64,000 bases of DNA, taken from the NCBI RefSeq assembly GCF_900091655.1, contig NZ_LT594621.1, positions 2,356,001-2,420,000 on the forward strand, read 5' to 3'. Source of the DNA: Culturomica massiliensis (lineage in GTDB: Bacteria; Bacteroidota; Bacteroidia; Bacteroidales; Marinifilaceae). The notes beneath the pieces were generated by a model. That model ran no database searches, was not told where the DNA came from, and saw nothing but the letters and a program-made list of their open reading frames with translations. Every line of letters starts with the position of its first letter. Position 1 is the stretch's first letter. The translations under genes and the position numbers were made by a program. Positions 52,803-61,633 of this stretch are shown piece after piece.

Positions 52803-53861
52803 TTATTGCATTAATCCTCCCTCTATAAAGAAAACAACCTCATTTAACCGGTTTTTATTCGCTTTTTCATCTTTAAAAATAGCCGGAAGGGAAATTACCT
52901 TATCTTGAATCAGCTTATCTACCAAATACCACATGACTTCATGGTATAACATCACCGTCGCTACTTTTTCATTCTCAATGCCGTATCGGGTTGTCAATGA
53001 ACCACAATTATTCTTTAGTTCTGCACTGATGGCGTTTACCAGTTTTTCACTTATCTGATGAAAACTATCTTGCTGTTTCTTAATAATAGGAAATAATACA
53101 TTTCCATTATTGTCTGCCAGTCCGTAGGGTTTTAACCGGGAAATGAGTTGGGTATCTGTTATTTTTCCGAACCTGGCTATTTCATCAGCACACTGGTCCA
53201 TAATGTTGTTTCCGGGAGCAATGCCGCTGTTGATGTAAGTCAATATCAAATCCTGTTCTCCGAAACCATTCGTACCGCATGAAAGGCCATTTCTTGGCTC
53301 GTATAATACCCAGTAACAGCCACTCCAGCTTGTATAATTATTAATATCCTCAAACAATACCAGTTTTGTCCACATTCTACCGTCCAGAAGATATGAAAAG
53401 ACGAGTGAGAGCGTATTATTCTTAAATCCCATATCACTGATAGTCTGGCTCAGTGATATAAAGTCTGCTTTTGTTTTTGCATAAATGGCCCCGGCCAGCT
53501 CTTTGCTCAAACTTCTTAAAGAACTGGTTTGTTCTTTGTCGAGAATAGGTATGGTGGTCTTCCATTTTCCTCTTGTTTTACTGATAAGTCCGCCAACCTC
53601 CAATAGCAGTAATTGGCTGTCAGTGCATTTGACCCCCATCTCACGAAGTTCAGCCTGGGTGTGCGGAGTCCGCAGATTGTATAGTATTTCCCAATTATTG
53701 TCCGGCATTACATAGTCTTCGGGCTGATGTCCGTTTACTGCGATAAACTGGGTTGCCTCCCATTGATTATAAGGTCTTACCGGCGTCTGTGCCTGAATCA
53801 TAATGGAAACAGATAAGAAAACGAATAACAGTAGCAAGTTTGAAAAATATTTCATAATCAT
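52803..53861 (-). CDS. Secreted protein of unknown function
   Basis: A 352-aa protein with a signal peptide (FSNLLLLFVFLSVSIMIQAQ, cleavage near residue 25). The mature part (WEATQFIAVNGHQPEDYVMPDN, LREMGVKCTDSQLLLLEVGGLISKT) has no family I recognise; it contains several Cys (GCYWVL, GLSCGTNGFGE, MDQCADE). Start may be ATG 53861 or 53855. Probably periplasmic. Confidence 0.75.
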   Translation of the reverse strand: MIMKYFSNLLLLFVFLSVSIMIQAQTPVRPYNQWEATQFIAVNGHQPEDYVMPDNNWEILYNLRTPHTQAELREMGVKCTDSQLLLLEVGGLISKTRGKWKTTIPILDKEQTSSLRSLSKELAGAIYAKTKADFISLSQTISDMGFKNNTLSLVFSYLLDGRMWTKLVLFEDINNYTSWSGCYWVLYEPRNGLSCGTNGFGEQDLILTYINSGIAPGNNIMDQCADEIARFGKITDTQLISRLKPYGLADNNGNVLFPIIKKQQDSFHQISEKLVNAISAELKNNCGSLTTRYGIENEKVATVMLYHEVMWYLVDKLIQDKVISLPAIFKDEKANKNRLNEVVFFIEGGLMQ

Positions 53862-54607
53862 TTTATTTATTGTCTTTATCGCTTAAACAAATAGCCTGCG
53901 GGAACGGGTATTCCGGGCTGTGGACCGCCATTCATTTCCGCTTTGTTCCCGATTCCGCCCCAAAACAACCCGACGGTTGCGCCCCGTGAGTTATCTCTCT
54001 TTGACCGCCTTTTTTTATCCGGCTATTCTTTTGTATACCCGAAAAAGCAACTCCACCAATGACGATGCATACGCACAACGACACAACCCTCTACGGCCTG
54101 ATCACGTATATTTCAATAGTGCATATTTCTTCTCCATCCCAGCTCCTTCCTTTCCTGTCCGTCCGGCACAAAACCGGCAGCCTCTCTGAGGGAAAATATA
54201 TTTTTGAACCACAGCTTCATCGTATTGTAATTTACGGATAAAATTACATTTATTTAGTAAAATTTCAAAACATATATAGCTCAATAGAAGAAATAGCCTG
54301 AATGGAATGGTCTACCGGCATCTGCGTGCCTGGGAATTTACCATATACGAACGACCATCTGTGGATCTGCTCATTTTTATATGGCCTGCTCCGGCCGATG
54401 GACCCGCATCAAGCACTACCGTTTGGAAGGTAGTGTAAAACTGCCGGATAACGATGAACGGAATATGTCCGACTTTTGAAAACCCTTATTGACGGATGTG
54501 CTGACCGAACCGGTAAAGCAGGACGATGGATGCCTTTCCGTAATCGGTGAATTCAACCTGTTAATGAAATCTTTTATTTCAAATATTGGAAAAATCTTTG
54601 CGGCAAT
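53862..54607. other. Long accessory intergenic region with decayed coding remnants
   Basis: Some short frames look coding-like on the minus strand: 53876-54084 region, with pieces GATVGLFWGGIGNK and GGPQPGIPVPAGYLFKR in one frame and HGAQPSGCFGAESGTKRK in another. No intact gene is evident. A transposase-like remnant lies at 54297-54545. Confidence 0.4.
54297..54545 (+). pseudogene. Possible transposase remnant (IS5/ISL2-like)
   Basis: The frame HYRLEGSVKLPDNDER, a stop, then LLTDVLTEPVKQDDG resembles the DDE-transposase stretch (LPGKK...L..DATE.PIERPKK) of ISL2-type elements. It is interrupted by a stop and the rest of the element is missing. Weak similarity judged by eye. Confidence 0.3.
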
Positions 54608-56509
54608 TTATATTTTCAGGGTAAAACGGATAAAACCGGAACGGACTTCATACTGGCCGCCGAAATATTCGATAATCATCCGGTTGATTTCATTCCGGAT
54701 AATCATTTCTTGCGTCGGTTCCACAGAGGCAAGTGCGCTATTGGTGACGGTCACCACGAAAAACTTTCCGCCTGACTGCTCCAGGTTTATACGTAAAAAA
54801 ACAGCCCCGTCCGCCAACACCAACAAACTGTCCAATATCTGTCTCAGTTGCATACCGTCTATGTTCACTTTCCCATATTCCGGGATGGCTGAATTAAATT
54901 GAATATCTTTCACAGCCGCCCTCCCGATGACATCCTGAATAAGATACTTCACATCTATTTCACTGACACTGAATTTCATCTTACCCGCTTCCAGACGCGA
55001 CAGATCGAGAATATTATTTACCAAAGCAATCAATTGGGTCGAACTATCGCTAATGATATGTACTATTTTTTCCCGTCTCGCCTCATCCATCGGCTCATCG
55101 GATGCCAACAGCAACGAATGTCTTACAACCTCCCCCAAAGGCATACGGATGGCATAACTCATATTGGTCAGAAAACGTTCTTTTACCCGGACTGCCCGAT
55201 TGACATCTTCCGCTATTTTCCGTATCTTTTTTTCCGATTTATTAAGACATCGCTGGATGTAATAAAAACGAAGCGCAAAGTACAATAAAATTGCAATCAA
55301 TAAAACAATCACACCTAATACAACCAACTTAAACCAGCTCTGAATACGGGACCGCATCAAAAGCGCAGAGTCAATGCTATAGCTTTCATTCAATTGCCCG
55401 ATCTGCTTGTTATACACAGTTATCCGCAATGAATCCTTGGCAAGCAATAATTCTTTTTCAATCCCCAAAGCTTCTTCATATCGTCCCATTTTCCCCAATA
55501 GCTCTCCCTTCATGAATAAAGCAGCACAATAATCCTTTTTCGACCTGCCTTTAAGTATGCCAAGTACCCGGTCAAGGGCTTCCGAAGCATTCTCCAGCTC
55601 TCCCATAACCTGATAGTAAACCGCAAGTTCCATATAATAGCTGAACCTGTAAGCGACATACTCATCAATGTAATATTTATCTGCCAGTTGTTTATATTGT
55701 CCGGCCAAATCCAGTCGATTCTGCAGCGCATAATATCTCATATAGGATAAATAAATCATCAACAGATCGCCTTTCAGGGCATTTTTTCTCTGCGGATGCT
55801 TCTTTATCAATGACTTGATCCACGATTCCTTGATTTTCAAATATTTCAACCATTGAGAATTATTTTCCATATTCCGGTAATGAGCAATCAGATAACTGAT
55901 GATTTCAGTCGTCGTCAATTCATTATCGATCTTTGATGAAAGTGCAAAAGCATGCTCTAAAGCTTCGGTAGCCTCTTGCCCACGAAAAGTCGTCTGATAA
56001 ATACCGGCCAAACAGATATCGGCAATAATCTGTCCATACACACTATTCAGGTTTTCGGCCTCTTTCAACATCTTCTGTGTCTCCCGTTCCGCCAGTTCAT
56101 ATTCTTCATCAAGCACCAGCAACTCAATATAACATTGCTGTCCCTGCCACATTATATCATATAATTTTCCCCGACGCGCCAAAAGTTCCAGTTTCTGCAT
56201 CCACGACTTTACCGCTCGTATATTCCGCTTGTTAAACTCTATAAATACAAAATAGAGATAAGCTTTACATTGAAATGTACTATTTTTCTGCCATTCGGCT
56301 TCCTTTAAAAGTTCCCCGGCATAATACGCCCTTGCCTCAGGTTGTTGCTTATTTATTCCGACCAATTCATCCAATATATTCAGACGCAACGTATCATGTC
56401 CTGCAACTTCCAGCTGACGGAGCAATTCACGCTGCACATCGCTAATTGTCGAAAAAGCGTAAAACATTCCGGCAAATAACAAATACAATAAAAGAATCAG
56501 CTTTTTCAT
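54608..56509 (-). CDS. Degenerate TPR-type sensor kinase lacking the phospho-accepting His
   Basis: A 633-aa protein. A signal peptide is followed by tetratricopeptide-like helices (residues ~20-380), one membrane helix (WFKLVVLGVIVLLIAILLYFAL), a HisKA-like helix and an HATPase-like remnant. Where the intact neighbour has NMSHEIRTPL, this protein has NMSYAIRMPL: the histidine is Y452. The N-box is degraded (QLRQILDSLLVLADGA), and the G boxes are absent. Start ATG 56509, 7 nt after the intact kinase gene. Likely a catalytically dead partner or sensor. Confidence 0.85.
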   Translation of the reverse strand: MKKLILLLYLLFAGMFYAFSTISDVQRELLRQLEVAGHDTLRLNILDELVGINKQQPEARAYYAGELLKEAEWQKNSTFQCKAYLYFVFIEFNKRNIRAVKSWMQKLELLARRGKLYDIMWQGQQCYIELLVLDEEYELAERETQKMLKEAENLNSVYGQIIADICLAGIYQTTFRGQEATEALEHAFALSSKIDNELTTTEIISYLIAHYRNMENNSQWLKYLKIKESWIKSLIKKHPQRKNALKGDLLMIYLSYMRYYALQNRLDLAGQYKQLADKYYIDEYVAYRFSYYMELAVYYQVMGELENASEALDRVLGILKGRSKKDYCAALFMKGELLGKMGRYEEALGIEKELLLAKDSLRITVYNKQIGQLNESYSIDSALLMRSRIQSWFKLVVLGVIVLLIAILLYFALRFYYIQRCLNKSEKKIRKIAEDVNRAVRVKERFLTNMSYAIRMPLGEVVRHSLLLASDEPMDEARREKIVHIISDSSTQLIALVNNILDLSRLEAGKMKFSVSEIDVKYLIQDVIGRAAVKDIQFNSAIPEYGKVNIDGMQLRQILDSLLVLADGAVFLRINLEQSGGKFFVVTVTNSALASVEPTQEMIIRNEINRMIIEYFGGQYEVRSGFIRFTLKI

Positions 56510-56516
56510 AGATACG

Positions 56517-58358
56517 CTATTCATTAGACGTTCGGGGCAAAGGATGCGTAAAAACAAAACGGGCTCCCTGCGTATATCCGGTATCCAGCCAGATGCGTCC
56601 CCGGATACGTTTTATCACCAGTTGGCAAATAGAAAGCCCCAATCCGCTGCCCTGTATGTCTTCGTGCAATTTCTCATAGCGATTGAATATATATTTTTGC
56701 TTTTCCGGAGGAATTCCGCACCCCGTATCTTCTACTACAAATATCGCCTCATGCTTATCAGCATCAACATCCAATACGAGCCGGATTGTGCCCTCTTTTG
56801 TAAACTTCGCAGCATTGACCAGCAGATTGATAAGCACTTGCTGAAGCCGGTTACTATCGGTATAAAGCTCCAGACAAGGCAAAGGACAGGAAAATATAAG
56901 CTGCGCCGCCGTTGTCTTTACTGCATTCACCGTATGGATAACGCTGTGACAAACATCGACAGCATCGCAGACAGCAAATGTAAAGCTCATCGTATTTTCT
57001 TCTAAGTCAGATAAATCCATGAGATCATTTATCAACTTCAGCAATAAATCCGAATTCTGGCGGATATTGTCCCCATACAAACGCTTTGTTTCTGCATCGA
57101 TATCCCCGTAAGCGGCCAGAATCTCCGAAAAGCCCACAATACCATTCAACGGGGTTCTTATTTCATGACTCATATTCGACAGAAATAAACTTTTCGATTG
57201 AATAGACCGTACCGCTTTTTCCGTTTCCGCCTCCAGGTGTTTCTGGCAAAGCTTTAAAGTCCGGTTTTTCCGCTTGAGTATAACGACAACGACAATCACT
57301 GTCAGCAACAGTAAAAAACAGAAAAAAACGATCCAACTCAACAGACGATTGTATTCGGCTGCCGTATCCAACTGTGTCTGATCGATTCGATAAGTAAGAT
57401 GCAATTCGTTGAGCTGATGCAGGTATCTGGCCACATTCACCGAATCGGAAAGGGTATTTACCCGTTGATAAATACGAAAAGCTTCTTCCGGCTGTTCCTT
57501 TTTTTCAAATATCAATGCTTTATTTTTCAAAAAGTAGATATATCCGCCCAGATTATTACTTTTCTTCAAATCCATTAATACCGAATCGGAATACAGCAAC
57601 GCATTTTCATAATCTCCCCGGCCCAGACAAAATTGAGCAAACAGCAGGTGTATCCATTGATTAAATACCCGTTCGGAAACATCTGCCTTTAAAACTTGTT
57701 CCAGACAAGCTACGGCTCGTTCTTCATCCTTCACCGACAGGAAATACAAGGTCTGGTAACAACGTAAGAAAAAATGATAGTTTTCTTTCTCCCGGGAATT
57801 CAATCGGATAATCAATTCCTCAGCTTGATCCATATAGCCGGGCAACCTATCTATTTTATCAGCGTGCAGGCAAACATGCATATACTGTATAAACAGGCGG
57901 ATCTTAGCATCATCATCACGAATTCCTTCCAGCATCTTAAAAGCATCTGCAAAAGATTCCTCCGCCTGCTCATAACGATTGGTATACATATAAGTATCCC
58001 CCAATGCCTGAAGTGCCAAAGCGATTCCCAAACGATTGTTCTGTTTTCTGGCTTCCTTATACATTTTAGAAGCTTTGTCAAGGGCAAGCCCCCAGTCACC
58101 CTGCAAACAAAGGGAATTTACGGCAATTTGTCCTGTTTTGAAATACGTAACATAATCCTTTGCCCCCAATGCCTGCTCCCCCAACTTATTACAAAGACAG
58201 ATAAGACTGTCCTCCGGAAGTGTCGTACTGTAATTCAGGCTTTCACTGGAAAGCAGAAATAACAGTCCGTACAAACGATCGTCTACTTTCGAAACAGTAT
58301 GCGCATCACATTTTCCCCAGAAAACGACCAGCAATGACAATAGGAACAAGATCCTCAT
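56517..58358 (-). CDS. TPR-containing sensor histidine kinase
   Basis: A 613-aa protein: signal peptide (MRILFLLSLLVVFWGKCDA), TPR-like periplasmic region (residues ~30-340), a membrane helix (WIVFFCFLLLLTVIVVVVIL), HisKA with H398 in NMSHEIRTPLNG, and an intact HATPase (N-box LINLLVNAAKFT, DTGCGIPP, GSGLGLSICQLVI). No receiver or output domain and no response regulator adjacent, so the partner is elsewhere. The ATG 58358 is chosen over an upstream frame opening. Followed directly by the degenerate paralogue. Confidence 0.9.
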   Translation of the reverse strand: MRILFLLSLLVVFWGKCDAHTVSKVDDRLYGLLFLLSSESLNYSTTLPEDSLICLCNKLGEQALGAKDYVTYFKTGQIAVNSLCLQGDWGLALDKASKMYKEARKQNNRLGIALALQALGDTYMYTNRYEQAEESFADAFKMLEGIRDDDAKIRLFIQYMHVCLHADKIDRLPGYMDQAEELIIRLNSREKENYHFFLRCYQTLYFLSVKDEERAVACLEQVLKADVSERVFNQWIHLLFAQFCLGRGDYENALLYSDSVLMDLKKSNNLGGYIYFLKNKALIFEKKEQPEEAFRIYQRVNTLSDSVNVARYLHQLNELHLTYRIDQTQLDTAAEYNRLLSWIVFFCFLLLLTVIVVVVILKRKNRTLKLCQKHLEAETEKAVRSIQSKSLFLSNMSHEIRTPLNGIVGFSEILAAYGDIDAETKRLYGDNIRQNSDLLLKLINDLMDLSDLEENTMSFTFAVCDAVDVCHSVIHTVNAVKTTAAQLIFSCPLPCLELYTDSNRLQQVLINLLVNAAKFTKEGTIRLVLDVDADKHEAIFVVEDTGCGIPPEKQKYIFNRYEKLHEDIQGSGLGLSICQLVIKRIRGRIWLDTGYTQGARFVFTHPLPRTSNE

Positions 58359-58590
58359 TCTTCTTATATTACAAAAACACAAGAAACAGCTTCCAACATA
58401 CAATCTAAAAAAACAACATAAACAAATTTCCGTTTTTATGAGCCGGAAAAAATAAACCGGAAACGACTCTGATTTTTATCGTCTCCGATAATCTCACGGA
58501 TTCCGCAGACAAATCATACATAACCACCCTGCAATCTTTTAAACGGTCGGCAAATACCCCCGGCGTAAATCGTCAATTACACAAATAACT

Positions 58591-58670
58591 GTTCAAAATT
58601 AATTATACATTTAAATACTTCAAGTATCTGTACACAAAGAGTCTGCTAAAATATAAAATAAGTCAGCGGA
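58591..58670 (-). repeat. 80-bp element, copy B (between ddl and the kinase genes)
   Basis: Inverted copy of the element at 60014-60094; about 91% identical with one 1-nt indel. On the minus strand it begins TCCGCTGACTTATTTT and continues through TTTGTGTACAGATACTT to AATTTTGAAC. It lies 14 nt after the ddl stop and 233 nt upstream of the kinase start. Confidence 0.85.
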
Positions 58671-58683
58671 CGTATCAAAAAAC

Positions 58684-59661
58684 TCAAACCAGCTTGTCCT
58701 CAATGATTTCAGTCAGGATATCTTTCAGATTGCCTCCCATCGCTCTCACCATTTTGGGAATAAAGCTGTTTGCTGTCATTCCGGGAGTCGTATTTACTTC
58801 CAGCATAATGACCTCGTCTCCGCATACAAAACCATCCATACGAATAATCCCTTCACAACGCAGAATATCGTATACTTCCGAAGCCATTTCCTGAATTTTC
58901 TCCGTAATTTCATCTGAAAAACGACCGGGAATAATTTCGTCCGACATCTTCGCATCGTATTTTGCTTCAAAATCGAAAAATTCCTTTTTCGGCACCACTT
59001 CGGCGACAGGAAAAATCACTTTCTTATCCCCGGCACGATACAAACCGCAGGTAAACTCGGTTCCGTCCAGAAACGCCTCTACCAATACCTCTTTACATTT
59101 CCCGAAAGCCAAATCCAAGGCCTCATCAAAAGCTTCCGCTGTCTTTACCTTCGATACACCGAAACTGGACCCTTCTGCATTAGGTTTCACAAAGCAAGGT
59201 AATCCTACAGCCTTCAACAAAGCCTCTTTATCATAGGCTTTCCCGCGCAACAGCAAAACCGGATTTGTCGTCCGTATCCCAAATGCCTGCAAATAATTGG
59301 TACAAGTGTATTTATCGAATGTAAGTGCCTCACATAAAGTACTACAGGTCGAATAAGGTACCCCCATCATATCCAGATATCCCTGTAACATACCGTTTTC
59401 TCCGGGATTTCCATGAATGGTAATATACGCAAAATCAAAACTGACCTTTTTCCCCTCGCATTCAAAAGAGAAATCATTTCTATCGACGGCATACTCTTTG
59501 CCGTTCCATTGTACATGCCAATCACGCCCTTTCAATATCATCAGGTATTTATTGTATCGTTCCCCGTCGATCTCTGCATACACATAATTTCCCGACTGAA
59601 TGGAAATTCCGTATTCGGAAGAATTACCTCCCGCAATGACTACCACATTCTTTTTCATCAA
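58684..59661 (-). CDS. ddl: D-alanine--D-alanine ligase
   Basis: A 325-aa ATP-grasp enzyme that joins two D-Ala for peptidoglycan precursors. Motifs: IHGNPGENGMLQGYLDMMGVPYS, the ATP-grasp loop VKPNAEGSSFGVSKVK, VEAFLDGTEFTCG, and the C-terminal metal-binding MLEVNTTPGMT. The start is ATG 59661 (or 59658). It is bracketed by the 80-bp inverted repeats and by a 19-bp direct repeat on each side. Confidence 0.95.
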   Translation of the reverse strand: MMKKNVVVIAGGNSSEYGISIQSGNYVYAEIDGERYNKYLMILKGRDWHVQWNGKEYAVDRNDFSFECEGKKVSFDFAYITIHGNPGENGMLQGYLDMMGVPYSTCSTLCEALTFDKYTCTNYLQAFGIRTTNPVLLLRGKAYDKEALLKAVGLPCFVKPNAEGSSFGVSKVKTAEAFDEALDLAFGKCKEVLVEAFLDGTEFTCGLYRAGDKKVIFPVAEVVPKKEFFDFEAKYDAKMSDEIIPGRFSDEITEKIQEMASEVYDILRCEGIIRMDGFVCGDEVIMLEVNTTPGMTANSFIPKMVRAMGGNLKDILTEIIEDKLV

Positions 59662-59987
59662 TTTTAAATTTTAAATTGCTCCCGTTGATTGAATTATTCA
59701 GATTCCCCGCAGACTTCACAGATTCCGCAGACAATATTGTAAATTTGAGATTGTAAACGAAGTATATAAATCCTCCACAAAACATGCCCCCTCCAACAGA
59801 TACATCCTGTCAAAAATTGCCAATCGTCAACTAAAATCATAAATCCGTACCATTAATGAGGCCAACGGACCCGTCCCCAATCGTCAATCAAAATTCTCTA
59901 CGGCTCTATAATGCCAACTGCAAAAATAGAAAGAAATCGCTAAAAATTTCATTTCTGTCCTTCCATTTTCATCTCTCAATTTTTTCC

Positions 59988-59995
59988 TATCTTTG
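59988..59995 (+). promoter_or_regulatory. -7 box upstream of the MATE gene
   Basis: TATCTTTG, a perfect TAnnTTTG match, 113 nt before the ATG at 60108. A start near 60003 would put copy A of the 80-bp element entirely in the 5' leader. Confidence 0.6.
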
Positions 59996-60013
59996 CACAC
60001 ATTTTTCAACAAA

Positions 60014-60094
60014 TCCGTTGACTTTTTTCATATTTTCGCAGACTCTTTGTGTACAGATACTTAAAGTATTTAAATGCATAATATAATTTTGAAC
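60014..60094 (+). repeat. 80-bp element, copy A (MATE leader)
   Basis: Starts TCCGTTGACTTTTTTC and includes TTTGTGTACAGATACTTAAA, TATTTAAATGCATAATATAA and TTTTGAAC; ends 13 nt before the MATE ATG. The segment ATACTTAAAGTAT is an internal palindrome. Copy B is its inverted partner at 58591-58670. Confidence 0.85.
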
Positions 60095-60107
60095 AATTAC
60101 GTACTTT

Positions 60108-61478
60108 ATGAAAAAAATAACAGATCTCACACAGGGGAGCATCATCCGCAATCTTTGGATCATGGCCGTGCCATTGATATCCTCTTCCTTCATACAGATG
60201 GCTTACAGCATGACCGACATGCTTTGGCTCGGACGTCTGGGAAGCGAGGCGGTGGCTGCTGTCGGTGCTGCCGGATTTTTCGTCTGGCTCAGCAACGCGC
60301 TCTCTTACATGACGAAAACCGGTGCTGAGATCACCATTTCCCAGGCGATAGGAGCACGCGATCTCCCCCGGGCCGCGACTTATGCCAACCATGCCATTAT
60401 CCTGTCCTCACTCATCGGACTAGGCTATGTCGTTTTCATTTTGATTGCTGCCGGATTTCTGATCGGTTTCTTCAACTTCGACTCGCCTATAGCGCACCAA
60501 TCCGTCACTTATCTCCGGATCGTCGCTCCGGGTATTTTCTTTCAATTCAACAACAATACGTTCAGCGGCTTGTATAACGGACAAGGCAACAGCAAAACAC
60601 CTTTCCGGATCACAGCCGTAGGACTACTGATCAATATCGTACTCGATCCGCTATTGATTTACGGCTACGGACCGCTCCCCGGTCTGGGTACGGCAGGAGC
60701 CGCCATTGCCACGATACTGGCCCAGTTGGTTGTCTGCCTACTCTTTGCCCGCCGTATTTTCTCCGTACATTTTCCCCTCGGAAAAATGCGGCCATTCTCC
60801 GCCTTACAAAAAAAAACCTCCGGGAGAATCATACTTTTGGGACTGCCGGTCAGTTTGCAAAGTGCATTATTTTCTATGTTTTCCTTAACACTGGCAGCAC
60901 TGGCAGCCCGCTGGGGAGCCGTAGGAGTTGCCGCACAAAGCGTAGGTTCACAAATAGAAGCCCTCTCCTGGATGACAGCCACCGGATTTTCAACGGCTCT
61001 GGCTGCCTTTGTCGGTCAAAATTACGGAGCCGGAAATTACGAACGCATCCGGCAAGGCTACAAACTGACCTTGTATATCGCCGGAAGTATTGGACTTACC
61101 GCAGGCATTCTGTTTTTTGTATTCGACCGGCAAATTTTCAGTTTATTTATCCCGGAACCCGAAGCCATTGACGCCGGAGGTACTTATCTGAAAATACTGG
61201 CCCTCTCCCAGGTATTTATGGTAACGGAATTAGTTACTCAAGGTGCTTTTAACGGATGCGGAAAAACGATTCCCCCTTCCCTCTCCGGCATCCTGTTCAC
61301 CGGAGCCAGAATTCCTTTGGCCTGGTATTTATGCTCCCTGCCTGCACTCGGATTAACCGGTATCTGGTGGAGTATTACCATCTCCAGCATTGCCAAAGGC
61401 ACAGTTCTCCCCATATGGTATCTTTACTTCCAGAAGAAGCTCCTGAAGGCCTCAAAAATTAAAGAAAAAATTCTCTAA
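60108..61478 (+). CDS. MATE family efflux transporter (NorM-like)
   Basis: A 456-aa membrane transporter with about 12 helices (two repeats) of the MATE superfamily. Typical stretches: PLISSSFIQMAYSMTDMLWLGRLGSEAVAAVGAAGF, NNTFSGLYNGQGNSKTPFRI, FNGCGKTIPPSL. Exports cationic drugs or metabolites with Na+ or H+. Its leader carries copy A of the 80-bp element shared with the kinase gene region. Not in an operon with mdh. Confidence 0.93.
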   Translation: MKKITDLTQGSIIRNLWIMAVPLISSSFIQMAYSMTDMLWLGRLGSEAVAAVGAAGFFVWLSNALSYMTKTGAEITISQAIGARDLPRAATYANHAIILSSLIGLGYVVFILIAAGFLIGFFNFDSPIAHQSVTYLRIVAPGIFFQFNNNTFSGLYNGQGNSKTPFRITAVGLLINIVLDPLLIYGYGPLPGLGTAGAAIATILAQLVVCLLFARRIFSVHFPLGKMRPFSALQKKTSGRIILLGLPVSLQSALFSMFSLTLAALAARWGAVGVAAQSVGSQIEALSWMTATGFSTALAAFVGQNYGAGNYERIRQGYKLTLYIAGSIGLTAGILFFVFDRQIFSLFIPEPEAIDAGGTYLKILALSQVFMVTELVTQGAFNGCGKTIPPSLSGILFTGARIPLAWYLCSLPALGLTGIWWSITISSIAKGTVLPIWYLYFQKKLLKASKIKEKIL

Positions 61479-61506
61479 TTTTTTAGCTGATATTGAAAAA
61501 AAGGTC

Positions 61507-61514
61507 TAAATTTG
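61507..61514 (+). promoter_or_regulatory. -7 box of mdh
   Basis: TAAATTTG (TAnnTTTG), about 120 nt before the mdh ATG at 61634. Confidence 0.45.
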
Positions 61515-61633
61515 ACGTCGGTAATAGAAGCCGCCGGAATTTTGAAAAAACGAACGATCCGGGCAACTATCCGGTTTTTATTCCATTTTATAAAGAAAAA
61601 CATCTTAAGTATAACACATAAAAATTATCTGAA

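Larger units (their letters stand above)
59662..60107. other. Intergenic region between ddl and the MATE gene
   Basis: Contains an AT-rich repeat copy after the ddl start (59662-59760 with TTTTAAATTTTAAATTGC and TTGTAAATTTGAGATTGT), a direct repeat TCACAGATTCCGCAGACAA (59716-59734) also found at 58494-58512, a -7 box at 59988-59995, and copy A of the 80-bp element. No ORF is convincing. Confidence 0.6.

Noticed and set aside
53920..54189. 89-aa plus-strand ORF in the accessory gap
   Set aside because: Pro/Arg-rich, no ribosome binding site, overlaps more protein-like minus-strand fragments.
54102..54284. 60-aa minus-strand ORF
   Set aside because: No recognisable features; probably part of decayed sequence.
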